DNA of 64,000 bases from Sporolactobacillus sp. STSJ-5 (GCF_024385605.1 NZ_JANFOJ010000006.1:1-64000); one strand, 5' to 3'. Shown: positions 51,527 to 62,096, counted from the stretch's first letter. A program made the numbers and translations. The notes: generated by a model from the letters alone, not told the origin.

Positions 51527-52299
51527 ATCAGCTTCTCCCGAATTCTATTGCTGAGTCCGTCAATGATCAAGACAACAACAAAGGTGTAGAGGATAATCGA
51601 CATGACACGGTCGTATTGAAGAAAACCGAGTGTCCGGCTGAGATACAGTCCTATACCGCCGGCACCGACGTAACCGAGAATCGTTGCCGCACGCACATTG
51701 ATTTCAAAACAGTAGAGGAAATAGGACATATATGGAGCAACTACTTGCGGGATAACACCGAGAAAAATCCACTGTAATTTATTTGCGCCAACGGCAGTCA
51801 TCGCTTCAAGCGGGCCCTTGTCAATCGCCTCGATCGACTCGTAGGCAAGCTTGGCTATAACCCCAAAAGAAAAGACAGCCAGAGCAAATATTCCGGATAC
51901 AAAACCAATGCCGAAGATCGGAACAAACAATGCCGCAAGTAGCAGTTCCGGTATCGTTCGTATTAAATTCATGACAAATCGGAAGGGAATAGCAATCCAT
52001 CCTTTTTTCACAATATTTCGTGAAGCAAACAACGCAAAAGGAATCGCGACGATCCCGCCGAAGGTCGTTCCGAGCACCGCCATTCGAATCGTCTCCAGCA
52101 TGGCCGAGGTTACATAGTTAAAATAGCTCCAATCGGGCGGAAACATTTGTGCGAGCAACGCACCCATATTCGATAAATTTGAAAAAAGTTCAACCAGCGA
52201 CACTCCCGTCTGCTTCGAAGCACTCCAAATAAGCAGAATAAAAAATAGTATGATCAGACTTAGCTTGAGCTTCGCTACTCTCCGTTTTGCTAGATTCAC
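51523..52299 (-). CDS. phnE: PhnE-like ABC permease, first
   Basis: A 258-residue permease with six helices; the EAA loop is in [27 protein letters not shown] near 170-196 and [10 protein letters not shown] near 215. It overlaps phnC by 4 bp and the second permease gene by 4 bp, indicating tight coupling. The two PhnE copies are only moderately alike, so they are not a recent duplication. Confidence 0.9.
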   Translation of the reverse strand: MNLAKRRVAKLKLSLIILFFILLIWSASKQTGVSLVELFSNLSNMGALLAQMFPPDWSYFNYVTSAMLETIRMAVLGTTFGGIVAIPFALFASRNIVKKGWIAIPFRFVMNLIRTIPELLLAALFVPIFGIGFVSGIFALAVFSFGVIAKLAYESIEAIDKGPLEAMTAVGANKLQWIFLGVIPQVVAPYMSYFLYCFEINVRAATILGYVGAGGIGLYLSRTLGFLQYDRVMSIILYTFVVVLIIDGLSNRIREKLI

Positions 52300-53075
52300 C
52301 GACTATTCGCCTCCGCTCCCTGCCCTTTGCCGGAGCGTTGATAGATTTGATCGAACGTTTCATCAACTGCCTCGTCCACAGAACCGTCAAAGACAACTTC
52401 ACCGGCGCGAATGCCGATAATACGCGTCGCATATTTCTTTGCCAAATCAACGGAGTGCAAATTGACGACCGTTGTAATGCCAAGTTCTAGATTCACGCGT
52501 TTCAAATCATCAAGAACCTGAACCGTTGTCACAGGGTCCAGGGACGCAACTGGTTCGTCAGCGAGAATAATAGTCGCCTCTTGGGCTAATGCGCGTGCAA
52601 TCGACACACGCTGCTGCTGGCCGCCGGAGAGTTCATCTGCTCGAGAATAAGCCTTTTCTTTAATATTTACACGATCCAGCGCCGACAATGCCAGCGTAAC
52701 ATCCTGTTTCGGCCAAAGGCCAAGAATCGTCCGAAGCGTTGAATGATAGCCAACCCTTCCCGACAGGACATTCTTCAAAACTGAGGAACGTTTTACGAGA
52801 TTAAAATTTTGGAAGATCATGCCGATATCGCGCCTCATGCGCAAGAGCCGCTTGCCTTTTGCCCTTGTGATCGAATTTCCTTTAATCACGATTTCCCCTT
52901 CAGTGATCTCATTCAAACGGTTAATTGAACGTAACAGCGTCGACTTTCCGGCGCCGGATAGACCAACAATGACAACAAATTCCCCTTTATCAATCGATAA
53001 ATTGACATGCTTTAGTCCTTGAGTACCGTTTGGATATGTTTTCGATACATTCTTGAACTCGATCACTTTTTCCAT
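52296..53075 (-). CDS. phnC: PhnC-like ABC ATPase
   Basis: A 259-residue ATPase with Walker A GLSGAGKS near residue 38, signature [15 protein letters not shown], and Walker [15 protein letters not shown]. The PhnC family block [23 protein letters not shown] is present. It powers uptake through PhnE/PhnE with PhnD, which is encoded 2 kb away on the other strand. No Pho box was clear upstream. The 297-bp gap to pbpC holds only AT-rich DNA with TATAAT near 53115 (-) and 53263 (+). Confidence 0.92.
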   Translation of the reverse strand: MEKVIEFKNVSKTYPNGTQGLKHVNLSIDKGEFVVIVGLSGAGKSTLLRSINRLNEITEGEIVIKGNSITRAKGKRLLRMRRDIGMIFQNFNLVKRSSVLKNVLSGRVGYHSTLRTILGLWPKQDVTLALSALDRVNIKEKAYSRADELSGGQQQRVSIARALAQEATIILADEPVASLDPVTTVQVLDDLKRVNLELGITTVVNLHSVDLAKKYATRIIGIRAGEVVFDGSVDEAVDETFDQIYQRSGKGQGAEANSR

Positions 53076-53372
53076 ATTGCTCGATCACTCACTTCCATTT
53101 TCATTTAAAACGAATAAATTATAATGACTATTCATGTCAAAATCATGATCATTATACGCAAAATACTAGATAAAATCTATGTTTTCAACCAGATTATACA
53201 TTTTTTACAGAGTTTTAAAATTGTTATTAGCAAGTTTATCGGCATTTCGACATTCTATCCTATATAATAAGAATTGAGTAGCTAGTTGGACAACCCGCAT
53301 GGAATCAGTATTGCTGGAATATATATGAGATGAATTGACCCCGTTCCGAACTTTATGGAGGTGTTTCCCTTA

Positions 53373-55394
53373 ATGAATAAATATCAATTTAAGCTCCCCG
53401 TCCTCTTGATCATTTTCGCTGTCTTACTTCTCACACTCTCATCTTGCGGAAATCAGCCGACAGCAAAGGATCGTATGGAAGACTATGTCAAAGCATGGCA
53501 GAAACAAGACTTTTCCAAAATGTATAACTTTCTTTCAAACCAATCGCAAAAAAGCGTTAGCAAAACAGACTTTGTTTCCAGATACAAACGAATTTATGAT
53601 GCAATAGAAGCAGGAAAATTGAAAACCAGCATTAAAGAAAACACGAAAAAAGAAGGAATTGTGCAGCTGAATGCAACGCTCAATACGGTAGCCGGCCCGG
53701 TAAAATTTTCTCAATCGGTACAATTAAAGGAAGAGAAACGTAAGGAAAAGCAGAATTGGTACGTCAGCTGGAAACCGAGCATGATTCTTCCGGGTATGAG
53801 CACCGGTTCCAAAATACGTGTCGATACGTTGGCCAGTACGCGCGGAGAAATCGTCGACCGCAACGGCAAACCATTGGCGATCAATGGAACTGCCGATCGG
53901 ATTGATCTTATTCCCGGCAAGATGGGTTCGGACAGTGACAAGGCAGCCACAATCAAAAAATTGACCGAGCTGCTTGGTGTCAGCAAAGAACAAATTAATC
54001 AGGCTCTTGCCGCTTCATGGGTCAAGGTGGACAGTCTTGTTCCTATTACTACCATTGATGCGTCGAAAACCAAGCTGGTGAAAGATGTTACCGAATTGCC
54101 TGGTGTGGTTAAAACAGACGTTGCAAGCAGGGTCTATCCCGATAAAAATGCAAGTGCACATTTAACCGGATATGTTGGCAAAATGACTGCCGAGCTTTTG
54201 AAAGAGCATCCAAACGAGGGCTACAACGCCAACTCAGTGATTGGTAAAACCGGACTCGAGCTGCTGTTTGAAAAACAGCTCCGTCAGCACAATGGCGCAG
54301 CAATCCTTTTACTTGATCCAACAGGAGCAGCAGCCGGAACTATTGCGAAAAAAAATCCGGTTAACGGTAAGAATATTCAGCTGACGATCGATCGAAACGT
54401 TCAGGATGCGCTGTACGGCCAGCTTAAAAAGGATGCGGGAACCGGAGTTGCTATTGATCCGAGGAACGGCGATATACTCGGACTGGTCAGCGCACCATCC
54501 TATAATCCCAATGATTTCGTCCTTGGAATCTCATCGAGTGAGTACCAAAAATTGAGCAATGACAAGGAACAACCGTTAAGAAATCGTTTTACCGCTGCAT
54601 CCGCACCCGGATCAACTTTTAAACCACTGACTGCGGCGATCGCTTTAACTCATAAAGCAATTAGTCCTGATACGCAGATTGCAATCAGCGGAAGCAAATG
54701 GCAGGAGAACAGTTCTTGGGGAGACTACTATGTCACTCGAGTCAATCATGATCCTAAGGTCAATCTGCAGACTGCGTTGTTCAAATCGGACAATATTTAT
54801 TTTGCGCAGGCAGCACTCAAAATCGGCGGCTCAACTTTTGCCTCCGATGTCAAGAAATTCGGGTTTGGCGAATCCTTGCCAATTGAGTATCCGATGCGCA
54901 AATCGACCATCTCAAATGACGGAAAACTGGACAGTGAATCGCTTCTTGCCAATTCCGGATATGGTCAGGGCCAAGTCAGTGTCAACCCGCTTCATTTATC
55001 ATTGATTTATTCAGCATTTGTTAATGACGGAAGCATGATCAAGCCGCGACTGATCAAAACCAATAATCCGCCAACTTTCTGGAAGAAAAATGTGATGTCT
55101 GCAGGTATTGCTCAACTGTTAAACAAGGATCTGATCCAAGTTGTTGACAATTCTTCAGGAACCGCACATGATGCGAAAATAAATGGTTTGACCCTTGCCG
55201 GAAAAACAGGTACTCCGGAATTCAAACAGAAACAGGGTGAATCCGGCCGGGAAAACGGCTGGTTCGTCGCCTATAATACGGATGACCCTAAACTGATGGT
55301 CACCATGATCGTTGAAAACACCGAAAAACACGGCGGCAGCCACTATGTCACGCCTAAGGTTAAAAAGGTCTTTGAGCAAATTCTGAATAAATAG
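53373..55394 (+). CDS. pbpC: Class B penicillin-binding protein, MecA/PBP3-like (PbpC)
   Basis: A 673-residue lipoprotein transpeptidase (ATG at 53373, SD GGAGGTG). Signal with lipobox LSSC (cysteine near 25), an NTF2-like MecA N-terminal domain (about 30-135), the PBP dimer domain starting near TRGEIVDRNG, and a transpeptidase domain. The active serine is Ser414 in STFK, the SxN motif is SDN at 472-474, and KTG is at 611-613. Layout and length match B. subtilis PbpC/PBP3 (668). It cross-links peptidoglycan outside the membrane; relatives with the MecA domain can have low beta-lactam affinity. Confidence 0.94.
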   Translation: MNKYQFKLPVLLIIFAVLLLTLSSCGNQPTAKDRMEDYVKAWQKQDFSKMYNFLSNQSQKSVSKTDFVSRYKRIYDAIEAGKLKTSIKENTKKEGIVQLNATLNTVAGPVKFSQSVQLKEEKRKEKQNWYVSWKPSMILPGMSTGSKIRVDTLASTRGEIVDRNGKPLAINGTADRIDLIPGKMGSDSDKAATIKKLTELLGVSKEQINQALAASWVKVDSLVPITTIDASKTKLVKDVTELPGVVKTDVASRVYPDKNASAHLTGYVGKMTAELLKEHPNEGYNANSVIGKTGLELLFEKQLRQHNGAAILLLDPTGAAAGTIAKKNPVNGKNIQLTIDRNVQDALYGQLKKDAGTGVAIDPRNGDILGLVSAPSYNPNDFVLGISSSEYQKLSNDKEQPLRNRFTAASAPGSTFKPLTAAIALTHKAISPDTQIAISGSKWQENSSWGDYYVTRVNHDPKVNLQTALFKSDNIYFAQAALKIGGSTFASDVKKFGFGESLPIEYPMRKSTISNDGKLDSESLLANSGYGQGQVSVNPLHLSLIYSAFVNDGSMIKPRLIKTNNPPTFWKKNVMSAGIAQLLNKDLIQVVDNSSGTAHDAKINGLTLAGKTGTPEFKQKQGESGRENGWFVAYNTDDPKLMVTMIVENTEKHGGSHYVTPKVKKVFEQILNK

Positions 55395-55415
55395 TACGTA
55401 ACAGATTTATGATGT

Positions 55416-55461
55416 GCACCGCAAAAGTTAGGCTAAAAAACTAACTTTTGCGGTGCTTTTT
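55416..55461 (+). terminator. Terminator of pbpC
   Basis: Perfect 16-bp stem GCACCGCAAAAGTTAG/CTAACTTTTGCGGTGC followed by TTTTTG, 21 bp after the stop. Confidence 0.95.
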
Positions 55462-55564
55462 GAATTCTAAAAATGCATCCTCTATAAAACTTCGCCATTT
55501 TGGAACAGCATCTTTTTGTTGCTTTGCTATACTAAGCTTACCGTACGGTTGGAGGGAATGCTTT

Positions 55565-56458
55565 ATGGACATGACAGCAATTTTGCAAGATACTCTGGAA
55601 TATGTTGACGAGCATATCACAGACGATATCAACGCAGATCATTTAGCAGCACGCGCCGGGTTTTCGACTTGGCATTTTTGTCGGCTCTTTCAATGGGGCG
55701 TTGGTTATTCAGTGATGGCCTATGTACGAAACCGCCGCCTTGCTTTTGCAGCTTATGAGCTGACTTCCGGCCGGAGAATTCTCGATATTTCTCTGAACTA
55801 TGGGTTTGAGACCCACTCGGGGTTTTGTAAAGCTTTTCGTCGTTATTTCGGCTGTTCGCCGGGAACCTACCGTTTGCATGCGCATTGTGATCGTCCGTTC
55901 CCGCCAAGCATTCCCCGCACAAACAAATATTTGAATGGAGGAATTATTTTGGAACCGAGATTTGTTACCCTTTCCGCTGTAAAACTCGCAGGATTTGCCC
56001 TCAAAACGACTTCATCCGATGGAGAAAATAGTAAAGAAATACCAAACTTTTGGAACAACTATATGAATGATGGGCGTATGGAAAAGCTTCACGCCGAGGG
56101 CTTTATCAAAAAACACGATGAGTACGGTGCGTGTTTTCCGGAAGATCCTGAAACCGGTGCATTTGACTATGTCATCGGTGTTGAACCCAAGGATGACGCA
56201 ACAATTCCGGATAGCTATCACGTTTGTGAATTGCCGCCTGCAACTTATGCTGTGTTTTCAACACCGGCATGCCATGCTGAAACCTTCGTGGCTGCCATTC
56301 AGGGCACTTGGAACTACATCTTTAATGAGTGGTTTGCTCAATCCGGATACGAGTATGCGCCGGGGTGTGCCGACTTCGAACTGTATGATGACCGATGCAT
56401 GTCGGACACGGGAAAGATATGTGACATTTATATTCCAATAGTAAAAAAACAAAGATAA
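55565..56458 (+). CDS. AraC-type regulator with GyrI-like effector domain
   Basis: A 297-residue protein (ATG at 55565, SD GGAGGG). The AraC DNA-binding domain is N-terminal (two helix-turn-helix units at about 8-105, with LAARAGFSTWHFCRLFQ and ISLNYGFETHSGFCKAFRRYFG), followed by a GyrI-like/AraC_E_bind ligand domain (about 125-295). This is the Rob/YdeE-type order. Such proteins bind small lipophilic molecules and activate export or stress genes. The target is not evident. Monocistronic. Confidence 0.9.
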   Translation: MDMTAILQDTLEYVDEHITDDINADHLAARAGFSTWHFCRLFQWGVGYSVMAYVRNRRLAFAAYELTSGRRILDISLNYGFETHSGFCKAFRRYFGCSPGTYRLHAHCDRPFPPSIPRTNKYLNGGIILEPRFVTLSAVKLAGFALKTTSSDGENSKEIPNFWNNYMNDGRMEKLHAEGFIKKHDEYGACFPEDPETGAFDYVIGVEPKDDATIPDSYHVCELPPATYAVFSTPACHAETFVAAIQGTWNYIFNEWFAQSGYEYAPGCADFELYDDRCMSDTGKICDIYIPIVKKQR

Positions 56459-56473
56459 GAGCTTCATACAAAA

Positions 56474-56506
56474 ACGGATACCTCAACTTACAGGTATCCG
56501 TATTTT
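56474..56506 (+). terminator. Terminator of the AraC gene
   Basis: Perfect stem ACGGATACCT/AGGTATCCGT, then ATTTTG, 15 bp after the stop. Confidence 0.88.
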
Positions 56507-56534
56507 GCATTGCGCCGTACCAAAAAAATATTTT

Positions 56535-56574
56535 AAAAAAACGGACAAGCAGCCCATAATGGGCACCTGTCCGT
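56535..56574 (-). terminator. Terminator of ptsI
   Basis: Minus-strand stem ACGGACA/TGTCCGT with inner GCCCAT/ATGGGC, followed by seven T. Confidence 0.9.
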
Positions 56575-56592
56575 TTTCTTTATTACTTAGAA

Positions 56593-58311
56593 TCAGATCA
56601 TTTTTGTTTTGACGTAGTCAAGCACTTCTTCAGCCGTATCAAGGTTGAGGAATGCTTCTTTGTGTTTTGCCAAGTCTGCCTTGGACAATTTCAGCAGCTG
56701 GCTTCTTGCCGGCAGAATCGATGTGGCACTCATGCTGAATTCATCAAGACCAAGTGCGAGCAGCAATGGAATCGCGGTTGCATCGCCGGCCATTTCACCG
56801 CACATGCCTGCCCAATGTCCTTCCGCATGTGCTGCGTCAATGATTTTGCTGACAAGGCGCAGAATGGATGGGTTACATGGCTGATAAAGATAAGACACGT
56901 GCTGGTTCATTCGATCCGCAGCCATCGTGTATTGGATCAAGTCATTTGTGCCGATGCTGAAGAAATCTGCTTCCTTAGCAAAACGATCTGCCGATACAGC
57001 AGCAGCAGGAATTTCCATCATCATGCCGACCTGAAGATCATCCGAAATCTTTGTCCCGGCGTCAACGAGCTTCGCTTTCTCTTCAAGAAGAATTGCTTTT
57101 GCCTGACGGAATTCGTCAATCGTCGCAATCATCGGGAACATGATGCGCAGCTTGCCATAAGAGCTTGCTCGAAGCAAGGCGCGAAGCTGTGTACGGAAGA
57201 TGTCCTGACGTTCCAGGCAGAGACGAATCGCACGGAAGCCAAGGAATGGGTTCATTTCTTCTGGAAGCGGAAGGTAGGAGAGTTTCTTATCTCCACCGAT
57301 ATCGAGCGTACGGATAACGACCGGTTTATTCTCCATTTTTTCTAGAACTTCTTTATACGCATCAAACTGTTCGTCTTCTGTCGGGAGTTTATCGCGGCCC
57401 ATGTACAGGAACTCAGTACGATACAATCCGACTGCCTCGCCGCCGTTGTTCAATACGCCGGTCACATCGCCAGGATTGCCAATGTTTGCACCAAGAATAA
57501 CATGTGCGTCGTCCTTTGTTTTCGTTGTTTCATGAACAAGCTTCTTCCATTCCTCTTGCTGTTCTTTATAAGCAGCTTGTTTCGCTTTGTATTCTTTAAC
57601 TTCTTCTTCGCTTGGATCAAGAATAACTTCACCATTCAATCCGTCGATAATAGCGAGTTGTCCTTCTTTAGCCTGCGCCATAACGGTTTTTGTTCCGACG
57701 ACAGCAGGAATTTCCATTGAGCGGGACATGATCGCTGAGTGCGAAGTGCGTCCGCCGATATTTGTTGCAAAGCCTTTAACATATTTGCGATTCAATTGTG
57801 CGGTATCTGAAGGTGTCAGATCTTCGGCAATGATCACCGTTTCTTCAGTGATGCTCGCCGGAGACGTGAAGGAAACACCGAGCAAATGAGCCAGCAAACG
57901 TTTGGATACGTCACGAACATCAGCCGCGCGTTCTCTCATGTATTCATTATCCTTCATGCCTTCAAACATTTGAATGAAGAAGCTTGATACATCGTCAAGT
58001 GCTGACTCAGCACTCAGACCTTCATCATCAATTTTCGATGCAACCTGACCGACAAATTCAGGATCACTTAGGAACATGAGGTGTGCGGCAAATACTTCCG
58101 CCTTGTCTTTTCCTAGTTCCCTTTCAGCCGTTTCTTTAATGGTCGTCAATTCTTTTTTGGATACTTCAAGAGCGTCGTTCAGCTTTTTCTTTTCTGCTTC
58201 TTTATCGGTAACTGTACTTCTTTCAAAGGACAGATCCGGATTTTTAAGAATGAAAGTCTTGGCAATAGCAATACCTGCGGAAGCAGCAATACCAGTAATT
58301 TTTTCTGACAT
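56593..58311 (-). CDS. ptsI: PTS enzyme I
   Basis: A 572-residue phosphoenolpyruvate-protein phosphotransferase (ATG at 58311; B. subtilis PtsI 570). The phosphorylated histidine is in [17 protein letters not shown] near 189, and the PEP-binding domain has GIFRTEFLYM-like [19 protein letters not shown] and the C-terminal GMCGEMAGD. It passes phosphate from PEP to HPr. No ptsH is found here, although ptsH-ptsI is the usual pair; instead ptsI follows fruK-fruA on the same strand after a 440-bp gap. Confidence 0.96.
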   Translation of the reverse strand: MSEKITGIAASAGIAIAKTFILKNPDLSFERSTVTDKEAEKKKLNDALEVSKKELTTIKETAERELGKDKAEVFAAHLMFLSDPEFVGQVASKIDDEGLSAESALDDVSSFFIQMFEGMKDNEYMRERAADVRDVSKRLLAHLLGVSFTSPASITEETVIIAEDLTPSDTAQLNRKYVKGFATNIGGRTSHSAIMSRSMEIPAVVGTKTVMAQAKEGQLAIIDGLNGEVILDPSEEEVKEYKAKQAAYKEQQEEWKKLVHETTKTKDDAHVILGANIGNPGDVTGVLNNGGEAVGLYRTEFLYMGRDKLPTEDEQFDAYKEVLEKMENKPVVIRTLDIGGDKKLSYLPLPEEMNPFLGFRAIRLCLERQDIFRTQLRALLRASSYGKLRIMFPMIATIDEFRQAKAILLEEKAKLVDAGTKISDDLQVGMMMEIPAAAVSADRFAKEADFFSIGTNDLIQYTMAADRMNQHVSYLYQPCNPSILRLVSKIIDAAHAEGHWAGMCGEMAGDATAIPLLLALGLDEFSMSATSILPARSQLLKLSKADLAKHKEAFLNLDTAEEVLDYVKTKMI

Positions 58312-58586
58312 CTTTTCGTTCACCCTACCCTTCAGATATAAAAAGTTCAGCGATTCATTAATCGCTCATTCTTGTCACAGCGTATACGGCCCATTTGACA
58401 TCGAACCGTTCTCATCAACACTCGCAACAGGAGATCATGCTGACATAACTTCACTTACACATACAATTGTAGGTCAAATGTATCTGCAAGAACTGATAAA
58501 TCCGAAAAACCTCGAATTAATTTTCCCCAATAAACAAATGTTAGGAAAACGTAACAGTTATTATTATATCAAGAGTTTTTTCAAAT

Positions 58587-58600
58587 TGAAAGCGAGTACA
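58587..58600. promoter_or_regulatory. Putative cre (CcpA) site upstream of ptsI
   Basis: TGAAAGCGAGTACA matches the cre consensus TGWAARCGYTWWCA at 12 of 14 positions, in the gap between fruA and ptsI. The rest of this 440-bp gap holds the fruA terminator and AT-rich DNA. Confidence 0.4.
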
Positions 58601-58676
58601 ATTAATGTGTTTTATTTGTCAAAATTAACTGTATCAACTTTTTTTCTGTTTAATCATAAAAAATTAATTTATATGA

Positions 58677-58712
58677 AACCGCAGAGTGCAGGCGTGCTGC
58701 TCTTCTGCGGTT
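58677..58712 (-). terminator. Terminator of fruKA
   Basis: Minus-strand stem AACCGCAGA/TCTGCGGTT with a long loop, 40 bp after the fruA stop; the T run is short, so some read-through into ptsI is likely. Confidence 0.6.
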
Positions 58713-58752
58713 CATAAGCAATACTTTTAAAAAATCAAGTTACAACCAAATA

Positions 58753-60672
58753 TTAAGCACTTTTCTGCTCTTTAAGTGGCTTTTTCCAAATGCCGTAAAT
58801 AATTGCAGTGACGACCGTTCCAATGATAATTGCAAGTGCATAAAGGAACGGGTTTCCATTGCTGACCAGCGGTATAACAAAGATTCCGCCGTGCGGTGGA
58901 CGAAGTCCGATGCCGAACAAAAGTGCTAACCCGCCGGCGAGTGCAGAACCGATCGTTGTTGACACCATGACCCGGATTGGATCTGCTGCCCCAAACGGAA
59001 TGGCTCCTTCGGAAATAAAGGCTGCGCCAAGCACATAAGCTACTTTTCCAGCATCACGCTGAGATTTATTGAATTTATGTGCAAACAGTGTTGTGGCAAG
59101 TGCCATACCAAGCGGTGGCACCATACCGCCGGCCATAACTGCCGCCTGAGGGTAGAAGTTGCCGGCACTAATCATTGCAATGCCAAACGTAAAAGCAATT
59201 TTATTAAATGGTCCGCCAAGGTCAATACCCATCATACCGCCGAGAATCAAACCGAGCAGAACGAGATTTCCTGTGCCCATACTGTTCAACAGATGAGTCA
59301 TTGCCTCCATAAAATCGCTTATCGGTTGATTAATTAGGAACATGAGTGCACCGGTAATAAAAATACCGAATACCGGATAAATCAGCACCGGTTTTAATCC
59401 ATCAAGCGATTGCGGCCATTTCTGGAATGCCCATTTCACCAGTTCAACTACATAGCCTGCCAGGAATCCGGCAATCAAGCCGCCAAGAAAACCGGCATTG
59501 CTAGTCAGTGCCATCAGTCCGCCGACCATACCTGGCGCAAGTCCGGGACGATCAGCAATACTCATTGCAATAAAACCTGCCAAAATCGGTATCATCAAGT
59601 ACATCGCGTTGCCGTTTCCGATAAAACTGAGCAGAGTTGGGAAATCATGAACATCCGCAACACTGGCTACATGTCTCAGTTCAACCCCGGTAAGTGATGC
59701 GATCAGATAAGAAATAGCAATCAGAATACCGCCGCCGACCACGAAGGGCAGCATATAGGTAACACCGTTCATCAGATTCTTGTATATATTTATCTTTTTT
59801 CCTTTTGATTCTTCTTCGGCAGCTGCTTTAGGAGCACTGCCGTCGCCTTGATAAACAGGCGCTTTGCCTTCGATTACTTCATTAATCAGTTCTTCCGGCT
59901 TACGGATACCATCAGTAACCGGTACCTGAACAAGCGGTTTTCCCTTAAATGGTTCTACGTCGATTTTAATACTGGCGGCAACAATAATACCCTTAGCTTT
60001 TTCGATTTCGTCCGCTTGAAGTCTGTTTTTAATTCCTGTCGAACCATTGGTCTGTACTTTAATTGATACGCCCATTTCTTTTGCTTTCTGCTTTAAGGCA
60101 TCAGCAGCCATATAGGTATGCGCAATCCCGGTCGGACATCCGGTTACGGCTAACACTTCATATCCGTCCGTATTGTTTTCTGCTGCTTTTTTCTCTTCGG
60201 CAGCCACATTTTCGCTTTCTGATTCCTGCTCGTCAAACAAGGAAACTATCTCTTCGGAAGTTGCTGCATTCATCAGTTTTTCACGAAATCCTGCATCAAT
60301 CAGGAAAGTCGATAAGGTCGACAGCGCTTCAAGGTGCGTAGCGTTGGCGCCGTCTGTAGCGGCGATCATGAAGAACAGGTGTGCCGGCTGTCCATCTAAA
60401 GACTGGAAGTCGACTCCTTCTTTGGAACGACCGAACGCAATTGCAGCTTCTTTAACAGCAGCTGTCTTTGAGTGAGGAATGGCAACACCGTCGCCGATTC
60501 CCGTTGTACTTTGTTCTTCGCGCTTGTCAAGAGCTGCGCGATATTCGGTCAGGTCGTTTAATTTGCCGGCCTTGTCCAGTGTTGACGCCAGTTCGTCCAA
60601 TACATCTTTCTTAGTCGTGCTTTTCAAATCCAAATTAACGGTCGCTGCCGTTAACAGGTCCGTCACTTTCAT
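58753..60672 (-). CDS. fruA: Fructose-specific PTS enzyme IIABC
   Basis: A 639-residue fused permease (ATG at 60672, SD GAGAGGATGGG; B. subtilis FruA 635). Domains in order: EIIA (about 1-150, phosphorylated His in AIPHSKTAAVKEA), EIIB (about 175-270, Cys in AVTGCPTGIAHTYMAADAL) and EIIC (about 300-639, eight or more helices, with IPFGAADPIRV and LRPPHGGIF). It imports fructose as fructose 1-phosphate, the substrate of FruK encoded 92 bp upstream. Confidence 0.96.
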   Translation of the reverse strand: MKVTDLLTAATVNLDLKSTTKKDVLDELASTLDKAGKLNDLTEYRAALDKREEQSTTGIGDGVAIPHSKTAAVKEAAIAFGRSKEGVDFQSLDGQPAHLFFMIAATDGANATHLEALSTLSTFLIDAGFREKLMNAATSEEIVSLFDEQESESENVAAEEKKAAENNTDGYEVLAVTGCPTGIAHTYMAADALKQKAKEMGVSIKVQTNGSTGIKNRLQADEIEKAKGIIVAASIKIDVEPFKGKPLVQVPVTDGIRKPEELINEVIEGKAPVYQGDGSAPKAAAEEESKGKKINIYKNLMNGVTYMLPFVVGGGILIAISYLIASLTGVELRHVASVADVHDFPTLLSFIGNGNAMYLMIPILAGFIAMSIADRPGLAPGMVGGLMALTSNAGFLGGLIAGFLAGYVVELVKWAFQKWPQSLDGLKPVLIYPVFGIFITGALMFLINQPISDFMEAMTHLLNSMGTGNLVLLGLILGGMMGIDLGGPFNKIAFTFGIAMISAGNFYPQAAVMAGGMVPPLGMALATTLFAHKFNKSQRDAGKVAYVLGAAFISEGAIPFGAADPIRVMVSTTIGSALAGGLALLFGIGLRPPHGGIFVIPLVSNGNPFLYALAIIIGTVVTAIIYGIWKKPLKEQKSA

Positions 60673-60794
60673 TATGATTTCCCATCCTCTCTTATCTAAC
60701 AATGGTTCCCAGTTGATTTTTATCAGTGGCGGAGTCCTAATGATTTCTCTTTAAAACTTTATGCCCATCTTTCTCAGCCACAACAGAGCTGCCT

Positions 60795-61706
60795 TTAGAT
60801 CGTACTAATTTTAATTTGCGGCAGCATTTCTTCTACTTTTTCTTTTGTACACAGGTCAACAGAGAATGCTGTTGCACTACCTGATGCCGCGCCTTTTTGG
60901 AATGCTTTCTTGAAATCGCCGCTCACGGCATACTCAGATAAGAAGCCGCCAACCAAAGAATCTCCGGCACCGACTGAGTTTTTCAATTCGCCTTTAGCCG
61001 GCGGAGCATAGAGGTATTGATCCTTGTCTATGTAGATCGCACCTTTGCCGCCCATCGAAACGATGACATGGTCAATTCCTTTTTCAACAAGCTTTTTGCC
61101 ATAGACTTTGACTTCATCGAAGCTATCGATTGTTACACCGAAATATTCGCCAAGTTCATGATGGTTCGGCTTTACAAGGAATGGCTTTGCTTCAACAATT
61201 TCACGGAAGGCCTTGCCACTCGTATCCACAATGACCTTTGCTCCACTTGCAGCCACGTGATCCATCATATCTTTATAAATGGTAACAGGGAGAGTGGCAG
61301 GAGCGCTCCCGGAAAGAACAAGGATATCATCGGCAGTCAGCTTTTCCAGCTTTGCAAAGAGAGCATTCAACTGTTCGTCAGTAATCTGCGGTGCAACACC
61401 GTTGATTTCTGTTTCTGTATCACTCTTCAGCTTTACATTAATTCGCGTATCACCGTCAACAGGAACGAAATCAGCTTCAATTCCCTCTTCAGCGAGCTTT
61501 CCTTTAATAAATTCTCCCGTAAAGCCGCCGATAAAACCGAGGCAGATGGAGTTCTGTCCTAAATGTTTTAAAACTCTGGAGACGTTGATGCCTTTTCCAC
61601 CGGGCATTTTACGGTCAGCTTTGACATGGTTCAATTCACCGGCTCTGAAATTGTCCACTTGCAGAAAATAATCAATCGCCGGATTCAGTGTGCACGTATA
61701 GATCAC
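60795..61706 (-). CDS. fruK: 1-phosphofructokinase
   Basis: A 303-residue PfkB-family kinase that makes fructose 1,6-bisphosphate from fructose 1-phosphate. Family marks: the N-terminal MIYTCTLNPAIDYFLQVDN, GGKGINVSRVLKHLGQ near 38, and the catalytic GAGDSLVGGFL near 248. SD AGGAG is present. First gene of fruK-fruA. A DeoR-type fruR gene, usually upstream, is absent here. Confidence 0.96.
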   Translation of the reverse strand: MIYTCTLNPAIDYFLQVDNFRAGELNHVKADRKMPGGKGINVSRVLKHLGQNSICLGFIGGFTGEFIKGKLAEEGIEADFVPVDGDTRINVKLKSDTETEINGVAPQITDEQLNALFAKLEKLTADDILVLSGSAPATLPVTIYKDMMDHVAASGAKVIVDTSGKAFREIVEAKPFLVKPNHHELGEYFGVTIDSFDEVKVYGKKLVEKGIDHVIVSMGGKGAIYIDKDQYLYAPPAKGELKNSVGAGDSLVGGFLSEYAVSGDFKKAFQKGAASGSATAFSVDLCTKEKVEEMLPQIKISTI

Positions 61707-61854
61707 GAATGATCAGCTCCTAATTAAAATTTTTATTATAATCACGAATTGCGGCCTAAAGTTCAAACGATCAAATAGAGAGCGGATTCATTACTAAGAT
61801 CGGTTAATCTTTTGTATTGTCTGCCGCTTGACACAGATCCATACCCTTCAGGCC

Positions 61855-61882
61855 GCGATTTCCCGGTTTCCCAGGGAATCGC
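61855..61882 (-). promoter_or_regulatory. Hairpin in the long fruK leader
   Basis: A stem GCGAT(T)CCC/GGGAAATCGC lies in the 5' leader of about 225 nt between the promoter and fruK. A second short hairpin with T run (ACC-TTTC-GGGTTTTT, near 61908-61923) is just after the expected transcript start. A leader this long with ordered hairpins may be regulatory; no known riboswitch was recognised. Confidence 0.4.
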
Positions 61883-61937
61883 TTGCATATTTACAGACCG
61901 CCTCTATTAAAAACCCGAAAGGTCTCTCAAGTAATTA

Positions 61938-61966
61938 ATTATAAAGTGAAAAACGTTCATTATCAA
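61938..61966 (-). promoter_or_regulatory. Promoter of fruKA
   Basis: Minus-strand TTGATA (61961-61966), 17-bp spacer, TATAAT (61938-61943). The spacer contains TGAACGTTTTTCA, which resembles a cre or FruR operator, in a position to block RNA polymerase. Confidence 0.8.
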
Positions 61967-62047
61967 TCAAATAAATTCATAAGTATTCACAAAATGCCGT
62001 TTTTTGACTGATTTATGAACTTACCCATATATTTTCTTTGCGCAGAA

Positions 62048-62074
62048 AAGGCGGGGCAACAAGCGCTCCGCCTT
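62048..62074 (-). terminator. Terminator of the qox operon
   Basis: Minus-strand stem AAGGCGG/CCGCCTT with TTTTCTG tail, 23 bp after the qoxD stop. Confidence 0.85.
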
Positions 62075-62096
62075 AATTTTAACATAGTGCGCCTTT

